Shown one piece after another: positions 47,431 to 56,659 of a stretch of DNA of 64,000 nucleotides. The DNA comes from JACMLD01 sp039919885 (GTDB taxonomy: Bacteria; Bacteroidota; Bacteroidia; Chitinophagales; Chitinophagaceae), in assembly GCA_039919885.1 (NCBI GenBank), contig JBDSEV010000008.1, positions 1 to 64,000 of the forward strand. Direction: 5' to 3'. Under the pieces are notes generated by a model. The model was not told where the DNA came from. It ran no database searches and saw nothing but the letters and a program-made list of their open reading frames with translations. A program made the translations under genes and the position numbers. Every line of letters begins with the position of its first letter. Position 1 is the stretch's first letter.

Positions 47431-49446
47431 ATGAACAAACATACTATATACAAAGTGGCAACAGTGATGCTTGCCATGCTAACACTTAATTCCTGCAAAA
47501 AGAATTTTCTTGACAGGCAGCCTTTATCCAACATTACACCGGATACCTACCTGGTAGAGGAATCCCAGCTGGCTGCTTATTCCATTGCGCAATACGGGGT
47601 GTTGCCCAGTTTTCCGCAGGGGGGCTACGGAACCTTTGCCAATGATATCAACACCGATAACCAGGCGTTTCAAACGTTTAGCACACGTTTTATACCCGGA
47701 CAATTTTTAGTGCCAGCTGTAGGGGGCGACTGGTCTTTCACTGAAATTTACCAGTGCAATTATTTTCTGCAGACGGTATTGCCACGATTAAAAGCAAATA
47801 CGCTTACCGGCAACCCCGCTAACATCAAACATTATATCGGCGAGATTTATTTTCTCCGTGCATTTAATTATTTTAATAAACTGCAGAACCTGGGTGATTT
47901 TCCCATTGTAAGAAATCCATTAACGGATAACGCTGATGTGCTGACAGACGCCAGCAAGCGGTCACCGCGCAATGAAGTAGCCCGGTTTATCATTTCAGAT
48001 CTTGATTCGGCTTACAGTCTGATGCTGCCCGCTTCCCCGGACGGTGCTAAAAACAGGTTGTCGAAAAATTGCGCAGCAATTTTTAAATCAAGAGTAGCCC
48101 TGTATGAGGGTACCTGGGAAAAATACTTTAAAGGAACAGCTTTCGTACCAAAAGGTGCCGGATGGCCCGGCAATGACAAAGAATACAGTAAGAATTATGT
48201 ATTTCCGAGTGGAAGTATAGACGCCGAAATAGATTATTTTTTAACGCAGGCCATGGCTTCAGCCAAACTGGTAGCAGATGCAACGCCGTTGGTTGCAAAT
48301 TCTATGACAGCGCAAACGCAAACTGATTACACTGCATTTGCCACTGCCAGCATGAGCAATCCTTACACAGCAATGTTCGGCAGCGTGGATTTAAAGGGTT
48401 ACAGCGAAGTACTACTGTGGAGGAAATATGACAAAGGATTGAATATTGGCCACAACGCAGTATTGTATGCGGGCGGTGGCAACTATGCAAGCGGGGAAAC
48501 AAGAGGCATGGTAGACGGTTTCCTCATGAAAAATGGGTTGCCAATTTATGATCCATCATCCGGTTATGCCGGCGACGACTCAATTGCCTCGGTACGTAAA
48601 AACAGGGATGGCCGTTTATGGTTGTTCCTGAAAGAACCCAACCAGGTAAACAGCTTAATACCATCCGTGGCTTCGATACCTTTTCCAATCGAACCAATTC
48701 CAAGAATACTAGATGCCTCGTTTGAAAGTAATTATTCCACCGGGTATACCGTACGCAAGGGAATCAATTATGATGCAGCGCAGGTGCAGGTGTATTACGG
48801 TGGCTATACCGGCGCCATTATTTTTCGTGGCGTAGAAGCTTACCTTAATTATATCGAAGCGGTTGTGGAAAAAACAGGTAACCTGGACGGAACAGCTATT
48901 ACGTACTGGACACAGGTTCGCAACAGGGCCGGAGTTGATCCTGATTACCAGAAAACAATTGCAGCAACAGACCTGAGTAAAGAGGCAGCCAACGACTGGG
49001 GTGTATATTCCGGAGGTGTGCCGGTAAGCAAATTGCTATACAACATCCGGCGGGAGCGCCGCTGTGAATTTATAGCAGAAGGTGGGTTCCGTTTCAATGA
49101 TTTGCGCAGGTGGAGAGCACTTGATCAGATGATTTCTACCCCTTACCATATTGAAGGGTTTAAACTCTGGGGTCCGATGAAGAATTGGTATGCTGCAAAT
49201 ACCCTTACCTATGGCATTGGTGACAAGAGCACTGTTTCCAGCCCGTCACTTAGCGTTTATTACAGACCCTATGAAAAAACAAGTACTTCGCTGGCATACA
49301 ACGGTTACAAATGGAATATGGCGCATTACCTTAACCCGGTGGCAGCACAGCATTTTATAATAACTGCTACCGGCGGCGATGTGCTTACATCACCTATATA
49401 TCAGAATCCGGGATGGTCTACTGCTGCAAACACACCGCCTAAATAA
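47431..49446 (+). CDS. SusD/RagB-family outer-membrane lipoprotein
   Basis: A 671-residue lipoprotein with lipobox LTLNSC (Cys22) followed by KKNFLDRQPLSNITPDTY, the standard SusD opening. The TPR-type helices include GEIYFLRAFNYFNKLQNLGD (about 145-164), and the C-terminal RRERRCEFIAEGGFRFNDLRRW is the SusD family signature. It is longer than usual (typically 500-600), with inserted loops in the middle that may shape the glycan site. It starts 12 bases after SusC. No obvious terminator follows before the TIM-barrel gene 139 bases on. Confidence 0.95.
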   Translation: MNKHTIYKVATVMLAMLTLNSCKKNFLDRQPLSNITPDTYLVEESQLAAYSIAQYGVLPSFPQGGYGTFANDINTDNQAFQTFSTRFIPGQFLVPAVGGDWSFTEIYQCNYFLQTVLPRLKANTLTGNPANIKHYIGEIYFLRAFNYFNKLQNLGDFPIVRNPLTDNADVLTDASKRSPRNEVARFIISDLDSAYSLMLPASPDGAKNRLSKNCAAIFKSRVALYEGTWEKYFKGTAFVPKGAGWPGNDKEYSKNYVFPSGSIDAEIDYFLTQAMASAKLVADATPLVANSMTAQTQTDYTAFATASMSNPYTAMFGSVDLKGYSEVLLWRKYDKGLNIGHNAVLYAGGGNYASGETRGMVDGFLMKNGLPIYDPSSGYAGDDSIASVRKNRDGRLWLFLKEPNQVNSLIPSVASIPFPIEPIPRILDASFESNYSTGYTVRKGINYDAAQVQVYYGGYTGAIIFRGVEAYLNYIEAVVEKTGNLDGTAITYWTQVRNRAGVDPDYQKTIAATDLSKEAANDWGVYSGGVPVSKLLYNIRRERRCEFIAEGGFRFNDLRRWRALDQMISTPYHIEGFKLWGPMKNWYAANTLTYGIGDKSTVSSPSLSVYYRPYEKTSTSLAYNGYKWNMAHYLNPVAAQHFIITATGGDVLTSPIYQNPGWSTAANTPPK

Positions 49447-49585
49447 TCGTACTTAAAACTTTATTTGATCAATCTGCTTTGGTGCGTTGTGTGTGAAAAC
49501 AGAACTATTGCATAACATCGCCGGGAAAAATCATTGAACACATATTTATCTTATCATTAGTAAATATCTTTTACAAATTATTTAT

Positions 49586-50461
49586 ATGGCGAAATTTAGA
49601 CTAAGCCTTAATATGGAATATTGCCGCAGTGCAGATAAAGGCTTTGAAGAAGGCGTAAAAATTGCACGGGAAATAGGATACCAGTACATTGAGCCAATGG
49701 TACATACCGGCTGGGAATTATTGAGTGAGGTGCAATATTTCCACTCGTTTTCCATGGAGGAAGATCCATTACTGCTAAAAGAAATTTGCAATCGTTATGG
49801 CGTAAAAGTAAGTAGCCTCAGTGGTCATAGTCCGCTGATGAAACCGGAAGCTGCTGTAAGCCGCTTAACCAAAGCCATCATTTTTGCTGACATACTTAAA
49901 GCCCCCTTTGTAAATACAGACGAAATGGTAAAGCCTGATTGGATGGATGATGAATTTGCCCACCAGTCTATGAAATATTCGCTTACAAGGGCAAGCCAGG
50001 TAGCTGCCCGCCACAAGGTTTTTATTTGCGTGGAGCCGCACGGGGTCTATACCAAAACGGCCGAAGGATTAATGCGGATTGTAAACCTGGTAGAGTCGCC
50101 ATGGATAGCCGTTAACTGGGATACCGGAAATTCTTATCTGGCGGGTGTGGAAGACCCCTATGATGGACTAGAATATGTAAGGGATCATGTTCGTCATATA
50201 CATGCAAAAGACATAAGTATGGAGCATAGCGAGGCCGCACGGGGATTGGTAACCGGTACGCCCGTAGGTTGTGCGTGTGGTGAAGGAATGGTAAACTGGG
50301 ATAAAGTGATTGAAATAATGGAACCGGTGGACCGTGAAATATTTCTGAGTGTTGAGTGCGGCACGATCGATCAGGCCGAAAGAAGCCTGTCTTATTTAAC
50401 GAAAATACTGGGTAAGTTGCTAATAAGGGAAGACAGGGCAACAAACAGGATGATTATATAA
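49586..50461 (+). CDS. Cytoplasmic sugar phosphate isomerase/epimerase-like TIM barrel
   Basis: A 291-residue xylose-isomerase-like barrel (AP_endonuc_2 fold). The metal site can be read as E150 (CVEPHG), D179 (NWDTGN), H206 (HIHAKDI) and E257 (VECGT). There is no signal peptide. Family members isomerise or epimerise ketoses, dehydrate inosose (IolE-like), or cleave 3-keto-glycosides. In this operon, with an SDR, an FAD oxidoreductase and a ThuA-type protein, a role on a keto-sugar intermediate is likely. The exact reaction is unknown. Confidence 0.85.
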   Translation: MAKFRLSLNMEYCRSADKGFEEGVKIAREIGYQYIEPMVHTGWELLSEVQYFHSFSMEEDPLLLKEICNRYGVKVSSLSGHSPLMKPEAAVSRLTKAIIFADILKAPFVNTDEMVKPDWMDDEFAHQSMKYSLTRASQVAARHKVFICVEPHGVYTKTAEGLMRIVNLVESPWIAVNWDTGNSYLAGVEDPYDGLEYVRDHVRHIHAKDISMEHSEAARGLVTGTPVGCACGEGMVNWDKVIEIMEPVDREIFLSVECGTIDQAERSLSYLTKILGKLLIREDRATNRMII

Positions 50462-50496
50462 ATCGATCATAACTTACTGGTAATAAATTTTTGCCG

Positions 50497-51465
50497 ATGT
50501 CATTGAACAGAAAAGCATTTTTGCAGCAATCAGTTTTCTCATCGCTTGCTTTGTCCGTACCCTGGAATTTTGGTGCCGATGAAACTCCCTTAGCACCTGC
50601 AGTTAAAAGAAAATATAAAATGCAGCTCAATGGCGGATTGATCGGTGTAAAGGCAGATCAGTCAGCGTTAATTGAATTAGCTTCCAAATATGGCTTTGAA
50701 GCGGTCGTTGCCCTGCCACAATATTTGCATGGTTTAACAACCGATCATTGGACGCTGCTGAAAGACAACATGAAAACTAAGAATTTGTCTTTTGGTATGG
50801 GTGAAACAAATGTGGAGTTCAGAAAAAGTGAAGAGATATTCAAAAAATCATTGGCCAGTTTGCCTGCCAAATGTGCCGTACTGCAGAAAGCAGGTGTTAC
50901 GCGGTCCATGACTTGGATAATGTCTAACCACAGCGACTTGAATTACCTGCAGAATTTCCGGCTACATACCGCCCGGCTAAAAGAAGTTGCAGGTATTTTG
51001 AAAGATTACGACATACGATATGGGCTTGAGTATGTTGGTCCGAAATCGATTTGGGCGGCCAATAACTTTCCTTTTATTCATACCATGGCAGAGTTGCGTG
51101 AACTGATTGCAGCCATCGGCCAATCAAATGTTGGTATTCATTTAGATACTGCACATTGGTTTACATCGGGAGAGGATTTGTCTGCTATACTTTCTTTAAC
51201 CAACAATGATGTGGTGGGATGCGATTTGAATGATGCCATTAAAGGGTATGATCCTATTCAAAATCAACCTGGCTATCAGCGGGAATTACCGGCTGCTACT
51301 GGCGTTATTGATACCAGGGGATTTTTGAATGCTTTAAAAACAATCGGATATGATGGCTTTGTGCAGGCAGAGCCTTTTAATGAAGAATTGAATAAACTGG
51401 ATGATGAAGCAGCCGTGCAGAAAACTGCAGATGCTATGAAAAAGGCCGTGGCAATGGTTGACTAG
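50497..51465 (+). CDS. Exported sugar phosphate isomerase/epimerase-like TIM barrel
   Basis: A 322-residue protein from ATG 50497 (a TTG at 50491 would add two residues). The N-terminus NRKAFLQQS followed by a hydrophobic stretch resembles a twin-arginine-type signal with Arg-Lys, so export with a bound metal is plausible. Metal ligands appear as E178 (YGLEYVG), D217 (IHLDTAHW) and E292 (QAEPFN). The position usually held by His is D243 (GCDLNDA). Phosphosugars are not expected in the periplasm, so the name is only a fold label; a lyase or epimerase on a keto-glycoside is more likely. It starts 35 bases after the first barrel gene. Confidence 0.82.
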   Translation: MSLNRKAFLQQSVFSSLALSVPWNFGADETPLAPAVKRKYKMQLNGGLIGVKADQSALIELASKYGFEAVVALPQYLHGLTTDHWTLLKDNMKTKNLSFGMGETNVEFRKSEEIFKKSLASLPAKCAVLQKAGVTRSMTWIMSNHSDLNYLQNFRLHTARLKEVAGILKDYDIRYGLEYVGPKSIWAANNFPFIHTMAELRELIAAIGQSNVGIHLDTAHWFTSGEDLSAILSLTNNDVVGCDLNDAIKGYDPIQNQPGYQRELPAATGVIDTRGFLNALKTIGYDGFVQAEPFNEELNKLDDEAAVQKTADAMKKAVAMVD

Positions 51466-51512
51466 TGGTTTTATGCAGCTATAATTCATTTTGATAACCC
51501 CAAAAATATCTC

Positions 51513-54500
51513 ATGAAGCGTTCTCTACGGATGATGGTGCTGGGTAGCATCGTTGCTGGATTTTTCACCTGTCTTTTTTACCTGACCGCCTGTAAAACGA
51601 CTAATGAAAATTATCGCGTACTGGTGTTCAGCAAAACGGAAGGTTACCGGCATGCCGCGGCCATTGCTGCCGGTCAAAATGCATTGTTTCAACTGGCTGC
51701 CATACATCATTTCAGTATTGACACAACAGAAGATGCCGGCCGGTTTAATGAAGACACACTAAAAAAATATAGCGCTGTTATACTGCTTGATATTTCCGGC
51801 GCTGTTTTTAATGAAGAACAACGGGTCAATTTTAAAAGATTTGTGCAAGCCGGCGGAGGGGTGCTGGCTATTCATGCGAGTGCAGATGCCGAGCGCGACT
51901 GGCCCTGGTACAATAAACTGATTGGCGCTTATTTTGATACGCATCCACCGGTGCAAAATGGAATGTTTTATACGGCCGATAAAAATCATCCGGCCAATGC
52001 TTCAATTCCTGATTCCATACAACGCAGCGACGAATTTTATAATTTCCAGAGCGTTAGTCCGGACATTCATGTGCTGATGACGCTGGATGAAAAAACGTAT
52101 ACCGGTGGAAAAATGGGCCTTGCACACCCGGCTGTATGGTGCCAGGAATTTGACGGCGGCCGCTCCTTTTACACTTCCTGGGGTCATTCAAAAGAAAGCT
52201 GGAAAGAACCTGTTTTTCTTCAACAGGTTTGGAATGGTTTGCACTGGATAACGGGTGAAAATGATCCGAAGCCGCTGGATTATTCAAAATCTTTGCCCGA
52301 AGCCAACCGTTTTGTAAGAACGGTTCTAATGACAAAAATGGATGAGCCCATCCAGATGGCGATACTAAAAAATGGAAATATTTTTGTTGCACAACGCCGC
52401 GGAACCATACTGTTGTATGATGCTAAAAATGATAAAAGTGAAAGTATAGGCACGATAAATACCCAGAGTGCTTATGAAGATGGCCTGCTTGGTATAGCAG
52501 CCGATCCTGCCTTCGATAAAAATAAATTTCTTTACGTGTTCTATGCTGCGCAGGCACCCCAGGATTCTGTAAGCGATTACCATATTTCCAGGTTTACCGT
52601 GAACGGTAACGGCCGGCTGGACATGGGTTCCGAGAAAGTGCTCATAAAAATTCCCCATAAAAACGCGGATGGTATCCACACCGGTGGAGGTATGATGTTT
52701 GATCCGCGGGGTAATGGAAATCTTTTTATTACCGTTGGTGACAATACCAGTCCGCGTGCAACGCTGTATGCACCTATTGATGAAAGACCCGGCCGTGAAA
52801 TATTCGATGCACAACGCAGCGCGTCCAACAGCAACGATTTAAGGGGTAAAATTCTGCGGATACATCCTGAAGCCGATGGAACGTACACCATTCCGGATGG
52901 CAATCTTTTTAAAAAAGGAACCCCAAAAACATTGCCTGAAATTTATAGTATGGGTCACCGGCAACCGTGGCGACTTTCCATGGATACAAAGACAGGTTGG
53001 TTATACGAGGGTGAAGTGGGACCTGATGCATCGGTGGATTCTGTTAACCGTGGGCCAATGGCGTATGATGAATTTAACCAGATACGCGGGCCGGGTAATT
53101 TTGGCTGGCCTTATTTCGGTGGTGATAATAAGCCGTATTATGAATATGATTTTGCTACGGGTGTTTCTGGTAAAGCTTTTGATCCTGCTAAGCCCGTCAA
53201 CAACTCAAGATTAAATACGGGGATCAGAGAATTGCCGCCTGCGCAAAAATCATTGGTCTGGTATTCCAATATTACTCCGAAAGAATTCCCATTATTGGGC
53301 CGTGGCGCGCGATGTGGTATCGGAGGTCCTTTTTACAGAAAAGCAGATTACCCGAATTCAAAAAATGCATTGCCCGATTACTATGACGGAAAATGGTTTG
53401 TAGGGGAATGGCTCCGCGACTGGATAATGGTGATTAGTATTGATGAGAAAGGTAATTATAAATCAATGGAACAGTTTCTGCCCGATGTGCCGGTAGCAGG
53501 TCCGATGGACATGCAGGTTGGTCCGGATGGCTGCTTGTATGTACTTGAATATGGAAAAGGCTGGTTCAGGCAAAACAATGATTCGAAATTGACCAAGTTC
53601 GAATTTAATTATAATAATCGAAATCCTGTGCCGGTTATAAAGGCAAACCGCGTAAATGGGGCTATCCCTTTTCCGGTAACTTTTTCTTCTGCCGGCACAC
53701 GCGATTATGATAACGATTCAATCAAATATGAATGGAACGTTACATCGTCAGACCGCGAGAAAAGAACATACCGCGAAGCTAACCCAACTATCAACTTTGA
53801 TAAAAATGGTCTATACACCATAACATTAACGGTAAAGGATTCAAAAGGCGGATCTGCAACAAAATCGATGGAGATTACCGCGGGTAATAGCGCACCGGAA
53901 GTAAAAATGGAATTGACCAAAGGAAACAAAACGTTTTTCTTTGACAGTACTGACGTCTGGTACCGCGTGCAGGTAAATGATAAGGAAGATGGAAGCCTTA
54001 CCTCCGGTGCCATACCGTCTGCAAACGTTTTTGTCAGCATGAATTATTCTGCGGAAGGTTTTAATTTCCCGGTGATAGGAGAACCTACAGCAGCGCAAAG
54101 GGGCATCGGAATAAAAGGTGGTATGATCATTAATTCAAATGATTGTTATCATTGTCACTCTATTAATTTAAAATCTGTTGGTCCAACTTTTACTGAAGTG
54201 GCAGAACGGTACAAAACAGATACTGGTGCAGAAAACCGGCTGGCTAAAAAAGTTATTAAAGGTGGCAATGGTGCCTGGGGAATGGTATCTATGTCTGCGC
54301 ACCCGGAATTGTCGATAGAAGACGCAAAGAAAATGCTCAGCTTTATCCTGAACCTTTCAAGACCTGCACCGTCCTCTATGCCGGTTACGGGAAAGCATAC
54401 CATTAAACTACCGCCAAGGCTTAGCCCAAAAGGTATGTATGTATTGTATGCAGGCTATAAAGACAAAGGTGCTAATGGTGTTCCTGCAGTAATGGGGGAA

Positions 54501-54914
54501 GATGCCATTGTGCTAAGACCGCCCTGGGTACTTACTTCCAAAGCGGAATTAAAGAAAAATGCCACCAATGTTAAAGTGCCCAATCCCAAAGGCGAGATAG
54601 AGATATTGCCTGGCGGAGGTGCTTACATCGGGTATAAAAATATTGATCTTACCGGCATCAGTCAAATAGAAGTAACGGGTGAACAGATGAACGTTTTGGA
54701 AGTGCATATTGATTCAGCAAACGGCAGGTTAATTGGTGAAACCATACCGTTACCCGCTGGTGCTGCGATACTGCCCGATGATAAGGATATCAAAACTTAT
54801 ATACAACTTGAACCAATCAGCGGTGCACACAATATTTATTTTGTTACCAATGGAAAAGGATATTCTATTAAGAATTATATCAGGTTTATGAATAGTGATA
54901 CCAAGAAAAAATAG
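51513..54914 (+). CDS. ThuA / sugar dehydrogenase / PKD / cytochrome c fusion lipoprotein
   Basis: A 1133-residue lipoprotein (lipobox LTAC, Cys27). Domains in order: ThuA-like glutamine-amidotransferase fold (about 34-250; VLVFSKTEGYRH, ILDISGAVF-type core), a six-bladed soluble-glucose-dehydrogenase propeller (about 275-690; LGIAADPAFDKNKFLYVFY, GHRQPWRLSMD), a PKD domain (about 700-790), a c-type cytochrome with haem site C878-x-x-C881-H882 (DCYHCHS) and probable axial Met near MSAHPEL, and a CBM6-like C-terminal domain (about 960-1130). PQQ or another quinone would oxidise a sugar and pass electrons to the built-in haem. It sits mid-operon and is the likely periplasmic oxidase of the locus. 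Confidence 0.85.
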   Translation: MKRSLRMMVLGSIVAGFFTCLFYLTACKTTNENYRVLVFSKTEGYRHAAAIAAGQNALFQLAAIHHFSIDTTEDAGRFNEDTLKKYSAVILLDISGAVFNEEQRVNFKRFVQAGGGVLAIHASADAERDWPWYNKLIGAYFDTHPPVQNGMFYTADKNHPANASIPDSIQRSDEFYNFQSVSPDIHVLMTLDEKTYTGGKMGLAHPAVWCQEFDGGRSFYTSWGHSKESWKEPVFLQQVWNGLHWITGENDPKPLDYSKSLPEANRFVRTVLMTKMDEPIQMAILKNGNIFVAQRRGTILLYDAKNDKSESIGTINTQSAYEDGLLGIAADPAFDKNKFLYVFYAAQAPQDSVSDYHISRFTVNGNGRLDMGSEKVLIKIPHKNADGIHTGGGMMFDPRGNGNLFITVGDNTSPRATLYAPIDERPGREIFDAQRSASNSNDLRGKILRIHPEADGTYTIPDGNLFKKGTPKTLPEIYSMGHRQPWRLSMDTKTGWLYEGEVGPDASVDSVNRGPMAYDEFNQIRGPGNFGWPYFGGDNKPYYEYDFATGVSGKAFDPAKPVNNSRLNTGIRELPPAQKSLVWYSNITPKEFPLLGRGARCGIGGPFYRKADYPNSKNALPDYYDGKWFVGEWLRDWIMVISIDEKGNYKSMEQFLPDVPVAGPMDMQVGPDGCLYVLEYGKGWFRQNNDSKLTKFEFNYNNRNPVPVIKANRVNGAIPFPVTFSSAGTRDYDNDSIKYEWNVTSSDREKRTYREANPTINFDKNGLYTITLTVKDSKGGSATKSMEITAGNSAPEVKMELTKGNKTFFFDSTDVWYRVQVNDKEDGSLTSGAIPSANVFVSMNYSAEGFNFPVIGEPTAAQRGIGIKGGMIINSNDCYHCHSINLKSVGPTFTEVAERYKTDTGAENRLAKKVIKGGNGAWGMVSMSAHPELSIEDAKKMLSFILNLSRPAPSSMPVTGKHTIKLPPRLSPKGMYVLYAGYKDKGANGVPAVMGEDAIVLRPPWVLTSKAELKKNATNVKVPNPKGEIEILPGGGAYIGYKNIDLTGISQIEVTGEQMNVLEVHIDSANGRLIGETIPLPAGAAILPDDKDIKTYIQLEPISGAHNIYFVTNGKGYSIKNYIRFMNSDTKKK

Positions 54915-54930
54915 GTTGTTTAAAAGTACG

Positions 54931-55701
54931 ATGCTTGCAAATAAAAAAATAGTGGTGATAGGGGGTACGTCCGGCATGGGGTTATCGGCCGTGAACGCTT
55001 TTTCAACAGCCGGTGCCAGTGTGGTTGCGGTAGGTTTGAACGGAGAAGATGTGCCGCCGCAAGAAGATAAGAAAATAACTATTTTATACGGCGATGCAAG
55101 GCAGGGCAACACTGCAGTAGTTGCCATAGAGGAATGTTTGAGAATATACGGTGGTTTTGACGGGCTGTACCACGTAGCAGGTGGCAGCGGGCGATCTTTT
55201 GGAGATGGCCCATTGCACGAAATGAGTATCGATGGATGGAATAAAACAATCGAACTTAATCTAACCTCGGTTATGTTATCCAACCAGGCGGCAGTGAAAA
55301 GTTTCCTACACCAAAAACAAGGTGGTAGCATTTTAAATATGGGATCGGTGCTGGGTGTTTCTCCATCACCGCAATATTTTTCAACACATGCTTATGCGGC
55401 GGCAAAAGCGGCCATCATTGGTTTTAGTAAATCCATTGCTGCATATTATGCAAAGCAGCATATACGCGTCAATGTAATTGCACCCGGATTGGTAGAAACG
55501 CCGATGGCAAAACGTGCCGCACAAAATGACTCCATCATGAAATTTATTGGTACCAAACAGCCGTTGGACGGTGGCCGCATCGGTAAAGCCAATGACCTTG
55601 ACGGCGCGGCATGTTATTTCATGTCTGACGCCGCTGCCTTCGCTACCGGGCAAACGCTTTTTGTAGATGGCGGCTGGGGGATTACCGAAGGACAGTTTTA
55701 A
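54931..55701 (+). CDS. Short-chain dehydrogenase/reductase
   Basis: A 256-residue SDR. The start is set at 54931 (MLANKKIVVIGGTSGMG), 16 bases after the previous stop; the frame is open further up but the added residues overlap that gene. The nucleotide-binding G11-G12-T-S-G-M-G17 motif, catalytic Y155 and K159 (YAAAKAA) and a Ser near 139 (NMGSV) are all present; the C-terminal FVDGGWG is standard. It probably reduces or oxidises a keto-sugar with NAD(P). Cytoplasmic. No pentose-specific features could be seen. Confidence 0.92.
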   Translation: MLANKKIVVIGGTSGMGLSAVNAFSTAGASVVAVGLNGEDVPPQEDKKITILYGDARQGNTAVVAIEECLRIYGGFDGLYHVAGGSGRSFGDGPLHEMSIDGWNKTIELNLTSVMLSNQAAVKSFLHQKQGGSILNMGSVLGVSPSPQYFSTHAYAAAKAAIIGFSKSIAAYYAKQHIRVNVIAPGLVETPMAKRAAQNDSIMKFIGTKQPLDGGRIGKANDLDGAACYFMSDAAAFATGQTLFVDGGWGITEGQF

Positions 55702-55735
55702 TTAAATAAAGAAGCGTAATAATTATTAGGTATAG

Positions 55736-56659
55736 ATGAGTAAAGAAATATCCGCAATTGGCATTGACCTCGGAGGTACAAACATTAAAGGGGTACTGAT
55801 AAATGCATCGGGTGATATCATGAAGAGCCTGGTCATTGACACCAATAGTGCCGATAGTGATGTGGCCGATGGCAAACATTGGAAAAATGAAATTGTGGGT
55901 ATGGTTGAGCAGTTGAAAGATGGTGTTGTAACCGTTGCTGCTATTGGTTTATCTGCCCCCGGTTTAAGTAATGATAGAAATTCGGCCATCGCACATATGC
56001 CAAAACGCTTGCAGGGATTGGAAAATTTTAAGTGGCAGGATCTTTTTAAGCATCCCGATGTACGTGTATTAAACGATGCACATGCGGCGCTGATGGCGGA
56101 AAGCAGCCTTGGGGCTGGCAAAGGAATTCAGAACCAGCTCATGCTTACACTGGGAACAGGTGTTGGCGGCGCCGTGATGATTGGAGGAAAGTTGTACCAG
56201 GGATTTTTGCAGCGGGCTGGTCATGTAGGGCATATGTCTTTGAATTCCGAAGGCGTTCCGGGCATACTTGATATTCCGGGCACCCTGGAAGAAGCTTTTG
56301 GTAACGCATCGGTTGCTAACAGAACAAACGGAAAGTTTAATTCCTGCAGAGAACTGGTGGAGGGGTATAATAAAGGAGATATCCTTGCTACTTATTTTTG
56401 GTTGAACGCAGTGCAGAAACTTTCACTTGCACTTGCATCACTTATCAATATTCTATCGCCTGAACTGATCATTTTGAGCGGCGGTATTACCAAGGCCGGT
56501 GAAAGTTTAATGGGTCCATTAACTGCTTTCATGGAGCGCTATGAGTGGCGGCCGGGTGGCATTCAGACGAAGATCTGCTTGTCTGCTTTCAATGAGTTTT
56601 CTGGCGCCGTAGGTGCGGCGCTGTATTCGTTAACCTGTAAAACAGAAACTAAGTGTTGA
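55736..56659 (+). CDS. ROK-family sugar kinase without zinc motif
   Basis: A 307-residue protein with the phosphate-binding GIDLGGTNIKGVL (residues 9-21) and catalytic Asp D114 (VLNDAHAALMAES), so it is probably an active kinase. TLGTGVGGAVMIGGKLY marks the ATP site. The usual E-x-G-H motif reads H163-V-G-H166, and the CxCGxxGCxE zinc-binding cluster that normally follows is absent. Both changes are at the sugar site, so the substrate may not be glucose. It lies 34 bases after the SDR and overlaps the next gene's start. Confidence 0.87.
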   Translation: MSKEISAIGIDLGGTNIKGVLINASGDIMKSLVIDTNSADSDVADGKHWKNEIVGMVEQLKDGVVTVAAIGLSAPGLSNDRNSAIAHMPKRLQGLENFKWQDLFKHPDVRVLNDAHAALMAESSLGAGKGIQNQLMLTLGTGVGGAVMIGGKLYQGFLQRAGHVGHMSLNSEGVPGILDIPGTLEEAFGNASVANRTNGKFNSCRELVEGYNKGDILATYFWLNAVQKLSLALASLINILSPELIILSGGITKAGESLMGPLTAFMERYEWRPGGIQTKICLSAFNEFSGAVGAALYSLTCKTETKC

